DNA from: Auraticoccus monumenti
GTDB lineage: Bacteria > Actinomycetota > Actinomycetes > Propionibacteriales > Propionibacteriaceae
Assembly (NCBI RefSeq): GCF_900101785.1
Contig: NZ_LT629688.1
Location: forward strand, 2,666,001 to 2,730,000
Reading direction: 5' to 3'
Length of the DNA stretch: 64,000 nt
Shown here: positions 58,549-64,000 of the stretch, piece by piece
Position numbering within the stretch: the first letter of the stretch is position 1
Layout of the letters: the number at the start of each line of letters is the position of its first letter
Translations under genes and position numbers: made by a program
Notes under the pieces: model-generated
The model's database searches: none
What the model was told of the DNA's origin: nothing
What the model saw: the letters and a program-made list of their open reading frames with translations, nothing else

Positions 58549-59391
58549 ATGAGACTGCTGCGGATCGGTCAGCCGGGCGGGGAGCGTCCGGTGGTCGAGG
58601 TCGACGGGGTGCACTACGACGCCGGCGGCGTGGTGGAGGACTTCGGGCTCGGCTTCTGGGCCGAGGGGCCGGCGGCGCTGGCCGAGGCGGTCGCCAGCGG
58701 CGCCCTGCCCCGGGTGGACGTCGAGGGCCAGCGGGTGGGTGCGGCGCTGCCGCGTGGTGGGGCGCTGATCTGCATCGGCATGAACTACGCCGCCCACGCC
58801 GCCGAGAGCGGCTCCGCCCCGCCGGAGCGGCCCATCGTCTTCCTCAAGTCCCCCGCCACGCTGGCCGGGCCCGACGACGAGGTGACCATCCCGCGCGGCT
58901 CCACCAAGACCGACTGGGAGGTCGAGCTGGGGGTGGTGATCGGGCAGGAGGCCACGAACCTGGGCGAGGACGACGACCCGCTGGCCCACGTCGCCGGCTA
59001 CGTGCTGGCTAACGACCTGTCCGAGCGCACCTTCCAGCTGGAGGAGAGCGGCGGGCAGTGGAGCAAGGGCAAGTGCTGCCGCGGTTTCCTCCCGCTGGGG
59101 CCCTACGTGGCCACGCCGGACGAGGTCGACGCGACGTCGCTGCGGCTGCGCAGCTGGGTCAACGGCGAACCGCGCCAGGACTCCTCGACCGCCGACCTGG
59201 TGTTCTCCGTGGCGGAGCTGGTGCGCGACCTGAGCCAGTACATGACGCTGGAGCCCGGCGACCTGGTGCTGACCGGGACGCCCGAGGGGGTGGCGCTGTC
59301 CGGCCGCTTCCCCTACCTGGCTCCCGGTGACGTGGTGGAGCTGGAGATCGACGGCCTGGGCCGTCAGCGCCAGACCTACCGGGGCGCCTGA
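58549..59391 (+). CDS. FAH family hydrolase (2,4-diketo-3-deoxyaldonate hydrolase-like)
   Basis: A 280-residue fumarylacetoacetate-hydrolase-fold protein. The metal ligands are Glu124, Glu126 (DWEVELGVVIG) and Asp156 (ANDLSER); CIGMNYAAHAAE (75-86) and PGDLVLTGTPEGVALS are family signatures. Such enzymes hydrolyse 2,4-diketo-3-deoxy-L-fuconate or -rhamnonate to pyruvate and lactate. Its place between the aldo/keto reductase and SDR supports that role. ATG 58549 has GAGGGAG upstream; the stop overlaps the SDR start. Confidence 0.87.
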   Translation: MRLLRIGQPGGERPVVEVDGVHYDAGGVVEDFGLGFWAEGPAALAEAVASGALPRVDVEGQRVGAALPRGGALICIGMNYAAHAAESGSAPPERPIVFLKSPATLAGPDDEVTIPRGSTKTDWEVELGVVIGQEATNLGEDDDPLAHVAGYVLANDLSERTFQLEESGGQWSKGKCCRGFLPLGPYVATPDEVDATSLRLRSWVNGEPRQDSSTADLVFSVAELVRDLSQYMTLEPGDLVLTGTPEGVALSGRFPYLAPGDVVELEIDGLGRQRQTYRGA

Positions 59392-60143
59392 TGACCGGCG
59401 GGGAGTTCGAGTCGCTGGTCGCGGTGGTCACCGGCGGTGGGTCCGGCATCGGGGCGCGCACGGCGGAGGTGCTGGCGGGGCGGGGCTGCACCGTGGTGGT
59501 GCTGGACGTCCGCCCCGATCCCGACAGCCCGCACGAGTCGATCGTCTGCGACGTCTCCTCCACCGCGTCGGTGGAGGCGGCGGTGGCGCAGGTGGTGGAG
59601 CGGCACGGCCGGCTGGACGTGGTGGTCAACAACGCCGGCATCGGCGCCACCGGGGACGTCTCGGCCAACGACGACGCCGAGTGGCTGCGGGTGCTGGACC
59701 TGAACGTCGTCGGCATGGTGCGGGTGTCGCGGGCCGCGCTGCCGCACCTGCGACGCTCCCCGGCGGCGGCGATCGTCAACACGTCCTCGATCGCCGCGAC
59801 GGCGGGACTGCCGCAGCGGGCGCTGTACACCGCCAGCAAGGGGGCGGTGTCCGCGCTGACCCGGGCGATGGCCGCCGACCACCTGCGTGAGGGCATCCGG
59901 GTGAACTGCGTGAACCCCGGCACGGCCGACACCCCGTGGGTGCAGCGGCTGCTGGCCGGGGCCGACGACCCCGCCGCCGAGCGCAGGGCCCTGGAGGCCC
60001 GCCAGCCGCACGGCCGGCTGGTCAGCCCGGACGAGGTGGCCCAGGCGGTGGCCTACCTGGCCAGCCCGCTCAACGGCTCGACCACCGGTGTCGAGCTGGC
60101 CGTGGACGGGGGGATGCAGGCCCTCCGGCTCCGCCCGACCTGA
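59391..60143 (+). CDS. SDR oxidoreductase (2-keto-3-deoxyaldonate dehydrogenase candidate)
   Basis: A 250-residue classical SDR: TGGGSGIG (14-21), NNAG (80-83), catalytic Ser132/133, YTASK (146-150) and CVNPGTADTPW. In the cassette it would oxidise the 4-hydroxyl of 2-keto-3-deoxy-fuconate (or related acid) to the 2,4-diketo compound that the FAH enzyme then cleaves. It is the last gene of the operon, translationally coupled by TGATG to its neighbour. Confidence 0.87.
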   Translation: MTGGEFESLVAVVTGGGSGIGARTAEVLAGRGCTVVVLDVRPDPDSPHESIVCDVSSTASVEAAVAQVVERHGRLDVVVNNAGIGATGDVSANDDAEWLRVLDLNVVGMVRVSRAALPHLRRSPAAAIVNTSSIAATAGLPQRALYTASKGAVSALTRAMAADHLREGIRVNCVNPGTADTPWVQRLLAGADDPAAERRALEARQPHGRLVSPDEVAQAVAYLASPLNGSTTGVELAVDGGMQALRLRPT

Positions 60144-60154
60144 CCGGCGGCGGG

Positions 60155-61033
60155 TCAGCCGGCGAAGGTGATGGTGACGCTGTCCTGGGCGCCGGCGGGG
60201 CCGGGCAGCCAGTCGGCGAGGGCGTCCTCGTCGTGGGACCAGGTGAGGCCGCCGGTCTCCACGGACTGGACGCCGTGCCGCCCGCCGTTGCCCACCGCGT
60301 GCGCCGCGACCGCCCAGGCCAGGTCGGTGTCGCCGGCCTGGACGACCAGCGTGGCCGGGGTCTCCTCACCGGCGTCGGTGGTCGTCGTGTCGAGGTCGCC
60401 GAGGGTGGTGGTGAGGGAGTCGACCAGGCCCTCGGCGTCGGCGGCGTCGAGCTCGCCGTAGGAGCAGCGCAGGGCGGCGGGGGACTGCCCGGTGTAGACG
60501 CTGGCCAGCACCCGGGCGTCGGGCACGTGGTCGCGGTAGGCCTCGGGGTAGCCGCTGCGCTGGACCTCCTGGGCGACGTCGTTGATGTCGCCGCTCTCCC
60601 AGCCGTCGACCTGGACCAGGGCGTCGTAGAAGCGGCCCGTGCTGTAGTGCGGGTCCATGATCTCCTCGACGCTGCCCCACCCCTGGGAGGGCCGCTGCTG
60701 GAAGAGGCCGACGGAGTCCCGGTCACCGTGGTCGAGGTTCCGGATCCCGGTCTCCTGGTAGACCGTGGCCATGGCGATCGAGGCGGCGCGCGGGGAGAGC
60801 CCGCGGCGGACGGCCAGGCCGGTGATGATCGCGGTGTAGTGGGACTGGTCGGGGCTGACCGTCACGGAGAGGTCGTTGGCCGCCGCCACGCAGCGGGGCT
60901 GGAAGGGGGCCGGCTCGACCATCCCGCGGGACCGGAGCAGGGCGAAACCGCCGACCGCCAGGCCGACCAGGACCAGCACGGCCAGGCCGAGGCAGCCCAC
61001 GGAGCGCAGCGCCCGCGTCCGGTCGGTGGCCAT
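60155..61033 (-). CDS. membrane-anchored protein with lysozyme-like domain
   Basis: A 292-residue protein with one N-terminal membrane helix (about 11-33) and an extracytoplasmic domain. The segment AATVYQETGIRNLDHGDRDSVGLFQQRPSQGWGSVEEIMDPHYSTGRFYDAL resembles the lysozyme/transglycosylase-like fold, with Glu in YQETG as the possible catalytic acid. The C-terminal part (210-290) has a Thr-rich linker and a region of unknown type with VGNGGRHGVQSVETGG. Role in peptidoglycan turnover is inferred. It lies between the sugar-acid cassette and dapD. Confidence 0.7.
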   Translation of the reverse strand: MATDRTRALRSVGCLGLAVLVLVGLAVGGFALLRSRGMVEPAPFQPRCVAAANDLSVTVSPDQSHYTAIITGLAVRRGLSPRAASIAMATVYQETGIRNLDHGDRDSVGLFQQRPSQGWGSVEEIMDPHYSTGRFYDALVQVDGWESGDINDVAQEVQRSGYPEAYRDHVPDARVLASVYTGQSPAALRCSYGELDAADAEGLVDSLTTTLGDLDTTTTDAGEETPATLVVQAGDTDLAWAVAAHAVGNGGRHGVQSVETGGLTWSHDEDALADWLPGPAGAQDSVTITFAG

Positions 61034-61168
61034 GGGTGTCCTTCGGTCGGTCGGGCGGCTGGAACAGCCGGTCGGGGGTGGGCCGGTCGGCGGGGGGCGT
61101 CCAGTCTGCCGGGGCCGGGCAAGGAGGTCCGGTCCCCGGCGGGGGACGCGTGGCAGGTGCTGCCGGGG

Positions 61169-62089
61169 TCAGTTGGCGTGCAGGGCCTGGTTGAGCTCGA
61201 CGGTGCGGCCGTCGCGGCTGCGGGCCTCCACCACGCCGGTGGTGGAGTTGCGCCAGAGCTGCAGCCCGCTCCGTCCGGACAGCTCGCGGGCCTTGACCAC
61301 GGTGCCGTCGGGGAGGGTGACCTTGGTGCCGGCTGTGACGTAGAGGCCGGCCTCGACCACGCAGTCGTCGCCGAGGGCGATGCCGATGCCGGCCTGGGCG
61401 CCGAGCAGGCAGCGCTCACCGATGGAGACCACCTCGGTGCCGCCGCCGGAGAGGGTGCCCATGATGGAAGCGCCGCCGCCGATGTCGGAGCCGTCGCCGA
61501 CCACGACGCCGGCGCTGATGCGGCCCTCGACCATCGAGGTGCCCAGGGTGCCGGCGTTGAAGTTGACGAAGCCCTCGTGCATGACGGTGGTGCCGCTGGC
61601 CAGGTGGGCGCCGAGGCGGACGCGGTCGGCGTCGGCGATGCGGACGCCGGTGGGGAGCACGTAGTCGACCATCCGGGGGAACTTGTCGACGCCGAAGACG
61701 GTGACGTGGCCTTCGCGGACCCGGAGCGCGGCGCGGACGGTCTCGAACCCGTCGACGGCGCAGGGGCCGGCGCTGGTCCACACCACGTTGGGCAGGGCGC
61801 CGAAGATGCCGTCCAGGTTGAGCTCGCGGGGGCGCACCAGGCGGTGGCTGAGCAGGTGCAGCCGCAGGTAGGCGTCGGGGGTGCTGGCCGGGGCAGCGTC
61901 GAGGTCGATCGACACCTCGACCACCTCGGTGCGCACCCGGCGGGTGGCGTCGGTGCTCGGGGTCAGCTCGGCCGGCGGCTGCTCCGGGCCGGAGCCCAGC
62001 ACGGGCGCAGGGAACCAGGTGTCCAGCACCTGACCGTCGTCGGTGGTCGTGGCCAGGCCCCAGCCGTGGGCGGTACGGGTCTCAGACAT
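61169..62089 (-). CDS. dapD: tetrahydrodipicolinate N-succinyltransferase DapD
   Basis: A 306-residue actinobacterial-type DapD that succinylates tetrahydrodipicolinate in lysine/diaminopimelate synthesis. The left-handed beta-helix is visible from about residue 155 in hexapeptide repeats ([44 protein letters not shown]). ATG 62089 is preceded by a minus-strand TACGCT box seven bases away. It is divergent from dapE across 85 bases. Confidence 0.92.
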   Translation of the reverse strand: MSETRTAHGWGLATTTDDGQVLDTWFPAPVLGSGPEQPPAELTPSTDATRRVRTEVVEVSIDLDAAPASTPDAYLRLHLLSHRLVRPRELNLDGIFGALPNVVWTSAGPCAVDGFETVRAALRVREGHVTVFGVDKFPRMVDYVLPTGVRIADADRVRLGAHLASGTTVMHEGFVNFNAGTLGTSMVEGRISAGVVVGDGSDIGGGASIMGTLSGGGTEVVSIGERCLLGAQAGIGIALGDDCVVEAGLYVTAGTKVTLPDGTVVKARELSGRSGLQLWRNSTTGVVEARSRDGRTVELNQALHAN

Positions 62090-62096
62090 GGCGCCG

Positions 62097-62102
62097 AGCG
62101 TA
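62097..62102 (-). promoter_or_regulatory. -10 box TACGCT (minus strand), predicted leaderless start of dapD
   Basis: On the minus strand TACGCT ends seven bases before ATG 62089. The dapE box lies about 60 bases away on the other strand. Confidence 0.45.
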
Positions 62103-62161
62103 GTGGAGGCGGGCGGTCGAGCCGGTCGCCGCCGGATGGCGGTGCGGCACCGGTTGATCGG

Positions 62162-62167
62162 TAGGGT
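62162..62167 (+). promoter_or_regulatory. -10 box TAGGGT, predicted leaderless start of dapE
   Basis: TAGGGT ends seven bases before ATG 62175, with no ribosome site between. Confidence 0.45.
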
Positions 62168-62174
62168 CGCCGCC

Positions 62175-63251
62175 ATGAGCCTGGACCTGACTGCCGACCT
62201 GCCCGACCTGCTGCAGGCCCTGGTCGACATCGAGTCGGTGAGCGGGGACGAGGCGCGGATCGCCGACGAGGTCGAGACGGCGCTGAGGGCGCTGCCGCAC
62301 CTGGAGGTCGACCGCGACGGCGACACGGTGGTGGCGCGGACCCGGCTCGGCCGGGACGAGCGCGTGGTCGTGGCCGGTCACCTGGACACGGTCCCGGTGG
62401 CGGCGAACCTGCCGTCCCGACGGCTGGAGGTGGACGGCGTCGACGCCGTCTGGGGGCGGGGCAGCTGCGACATGAAGGGTGGGGTCGCGGTGGCGCTGGC
62501 GGTGGCCGCGGCGGCCCGCGAGCCCGTCCGCGACGTCACCTGGATCTTCTACGACCAGGAGGAGGTCGAGGCCGAGCGCAACGGCCTCGGACGGGTGGCG
62601 GCCAGCCACCCCGACTGGCTGGACGCCTCCTTCGCCGTGCTGGGCGAGCCCACCGGTGCCCGGGTGGAGGGCGGCTGCCAGGGGACGATGCGGGGCCGGA
62701 TCGAGCTGCGCGGGACCGCCGCCCACTCCGCGCGGGCCTGGATGGGCCACAACGCCATCCACGACGCGGCCGACGTGCTGAGCCGGTTGCGCGACTACGA
62801 GCCCCGGCAGGTCGAGGTGGACGGCCTGGGCTACCACGAGGGCCTCAACGCGGTGTCGGTCAGTGGGGGCATCGCCGGCAACGTCATCCCCGACCGCTGC
62901 GTGGTCGACGTCAACTTCCGCTTCGCCCCCGACCGGAGCCCGGAGGAGGCGGTGGACTTCGTGCGGGACCTCTTCGCCCCGCACGAGGTCGAGGTGATGG
63001 ACCTCTCCGCCGGAGCCCGGCCCGGACTGGACCAGCCGGCGGCGGCGGCGTTCGTGGCGGCGGTGGGTGGTGAGCCTCGGGCCAAGTTCGGCTGGACCGA
63101 CGTGGCGCGGTTCTCCGCGGTCGGGGTGCCGGCGGTCAACTTCGGCCCCGGGGACCCGAGCAAGGCCCACGCCGACGACGAGTTCTGCCCGGTCGCGGAC
63201 CTGCACACCTGCCACGACGCGCTGCTGAGGTGGCTGACCGACACCCGGTGA
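62175..63251 (+). CDS. dapE: succinyl-diaminopimelate desuccinylase DapE
   Basis: A 358-residue M20-family zinc hydrolase releasing LL-diaminopimelate from its N-succinyl form. Metal and catalytic residues: His69 and Asp71 (GHLDTVPV), Asp99 (GSCDMKGG), Glu129-Glu130 (YDQEEVEAE). [12 protein letters not shown] marks the dimerisation domain. ATG 62175 is chosen; the frame is open upstream into the dapD promoter. With dapC and dapD it gives three succinylase-route genes in the window. Confidence 0.92.
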   Translation: MSLDLTADLPDLLQALVDIESVSGDEARIADEVETALRALPHLEVDRDGDTVVARTRLGRDERVVVAGHLDTVPVAANLPSRRLEVDGVDAVWGRGSCDMKGGVAVALAVAAAAREPVRDVTWIFYDQEEVEAERNGLGRVAASHPDWLDASFAVLGEPTGARVEGGCQGTMRGRIELRGTAAHSARAWMGHNAIHDAADVLSRLRDYEPRQVEVDGLGYHEGLNAVSVSGGIAGNVIPDRCVVDVNFRFAPDRSPEEAVDFVRDLFAPHEVEVMDLSAGARPGLDQPAAAAFVAAVGGEPRAKFGWTDVARFSAVGVPAVNFGPGDPSKAHADDEFCPVADLHTCHDALLRWLTDTR

Positions 63252-63278
63252 CGTCGTGGGGCCCCGTGGCGTCGCGGC

Positions 63279-64000
63279 TCAGTCGGTCGGGTACTCCTCT
63301 GAGGTCCTGGTGCCCGCGCCGAGCAGCGCACGGGTGAGCTCCTCGGAGGAGGAGAGGAGCTGCTCCAGGGCGACCTCGAGGTCGCCGTCGCCGGGCTCGC
63401 CGCCCCGTTCCACGGCCCGCAGCACCACTCGACGCATCAGCTCCTTGGCGAAGGAGGCGGTCATGCCCTGCGCGCGCTCGGCGGCGGCGTGCAGCGCCTC
63501 GGCTCCGAGCGGAAGGCCCTCGGCGTAGAGGGTGAAGAGCCGGGCCCGGGCCTCGTCGTCGGGAAGGTCCACGGGCACCGCGAGGTCGACCCGTCCGGGG
63601 CGTTCGGCCAGGGCGCGCTCCAGCAGCTCGACCGGGTTGGTGGTCATGACGAAGGCGACGTCGGCGTCCCCGTCGAGGCCGTCCAGCGCGTCGAGCAGGG
63701 CGAAGAGCAGCGGCTGCGGTCCGTGCTCGTAGCGGTCCTGGGCGATCAGGTCGACGTCCTCGAGGACCACCATGGCCGGCTGCAGGGCGCGAGCCAGCTC
63801 GGTCGCCTCGCTGATCAGGGAGATGGCGGGACCGGTCAGCAGGACCACCGTCGTGCCCTCGGTGCGCGAGATCAGGTGGCGGACCGTGTGGGTCTTGCCG
63901 GTGCCGGGGGGACCGTAGAGCAGGATGCCCCGTTTGAGGTGGCGCCCTGCGGCGCGCAGGGCCTCGCGGTGCTCACCGATCCCGATGACGTGGTCGACGA
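63279..64000 (-). CDS. AAA+ ATPase, 5'-truncated by the window edge
   Basis: The C-terminal 240 or so residues of an AAA+ ATPase whose start lies beyond the window. Translating the minus strand from the edge gives GRHLKRGILLYGPPGTGKTHTV (Walker A), then VVLEDVDLIAQ (Walker B) and FVMTTNPVELLERALAERPGRVD (sensor 1 and arginine-finger region). The C-terminal lid is followed by an acidic tail. This looks like the FtsH/Cdc48-type core without a protease domain. Partners and substrate are unknown; it converges with dapE. Confidence 0.8.
   Translation of the reverse strand, partial: VDHVIGIGEHREALRAAGRHLKRGILLYGPPGTGKTHTVRHLISRTEGTTVVLLTGPAISLISEATELARALQPAMVVLEDVDLIAQDRYEHGPQPLLFALLDALDGLDGDADVAFVMTTNPVELLERALAERPGRVDLAVPVDLPDDEARARLFTLYAEGLPLGAEALHAAAERAQGMTASFAKELMRRVVLRAVERGGEPGDGDLEVALEQLLSSSEELTRALLGAGTRTSEEYPTD

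Overview
The window is a GC-rich, gene-dense segment of an actinobacterial chromosome. The evidence is strong G/C bias at third codon positions, many GTG and TTG starts, ATGA/GTGA stop-start overlaps, and marker genes: mycothiol deacetylase mshB, DUF1206, an F420-type LLM oxidoreductase, a Ku/LigD pair, Eis-type acetyltransferases and the succinylase diaminopimelate genes dapC, dapD and dapE. The genus cannot be fixed from the sequence; a member of the Propionibacteriales or a relative is plausible. No rRNA, tRNA, CRISPR array, transposase or phage gene was seen.

Layout. 0-4.8 kb: end of an esterase-like gene, a ROK sugar kinase overlapping cutC, then a small unknown gene followed by overlapping kynA-kynU (tryptophan to kynurenine and anthranilate). 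4.8-6.6 kb: MFS exporter plus a SpoIIM-like membrane protein. 6.9-13.3 kb: a galactoside-use locus with an alpha-galactosidase divergent from an ABC sugar importer (binding protein and two permeases, no ATPase) and a LacI regulator. 13.3-17.9 kb: ABC exporter, carboxylate-amine ligase, VOC protein, DUF1206. 17.9-19.4 kb: a short, less GC-biased insert flanked by about 32-bp direct repeats and carrying a frameshifted PD-(D/E)XK-like gene. 19.4-26.2 kb: TenA, fructosamine kinase, a surface-anchored unknown, SDR, NiaP-like MFS, serine hydrolase. 26.2-31.1 kb: VanZ-RDD protein, FtsX-type permease with MacB-type ATPase, and a histidine kinase/response regulator pair. 31.2-34.0 kb: NHEJ pair Ku and LigD (phosphoesterase plus polymerase, no ligase).

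34.1-41.1 kb: LLM oxidoreductase, then a TctCBA tricarboxylate transporter and a universal stress protein bracketed by two Eis-type paralogues. 41.4-47.1 kb: a complete dppABCDF-type peptide ABC operon. 47.1-50.7 kb: unknown gene, mshB, flavin reductase, lipoate-protein ligase. 50.7-51.5 kb: a noncoding minisatellite of about five 107-bp units. 51.5-55.8 kb: SDR, VanW protein, 7Fe ferredoxin, dapC. 55.8-60.1 kb: a FadR-regulated cassette (lactonase-type amidohydrolase, aldo/keto reductase, FAH hydrolase, SDR) that fits a non-phosphorylative L-fucose-like or 6-deoxyhexose pathway lacking only its dehydratase. 60.1-64.0 kb: lysozyme-like protein, divergent dapD/dapE, and part of an AAA+ ATPase.

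The least explained signals are the 7-bp tandem duplication that breaks the nuclease-like gene inside its repeat-flanked insert, the 107-bp minisatellite with a conserved small stem and variable loop, a pair of about 72-bp hairpin elements sharing GCAGAACCGG ends, and a recurrent TANNNT box 6-7 bases before start codons that predicts leaderless mRNAs.
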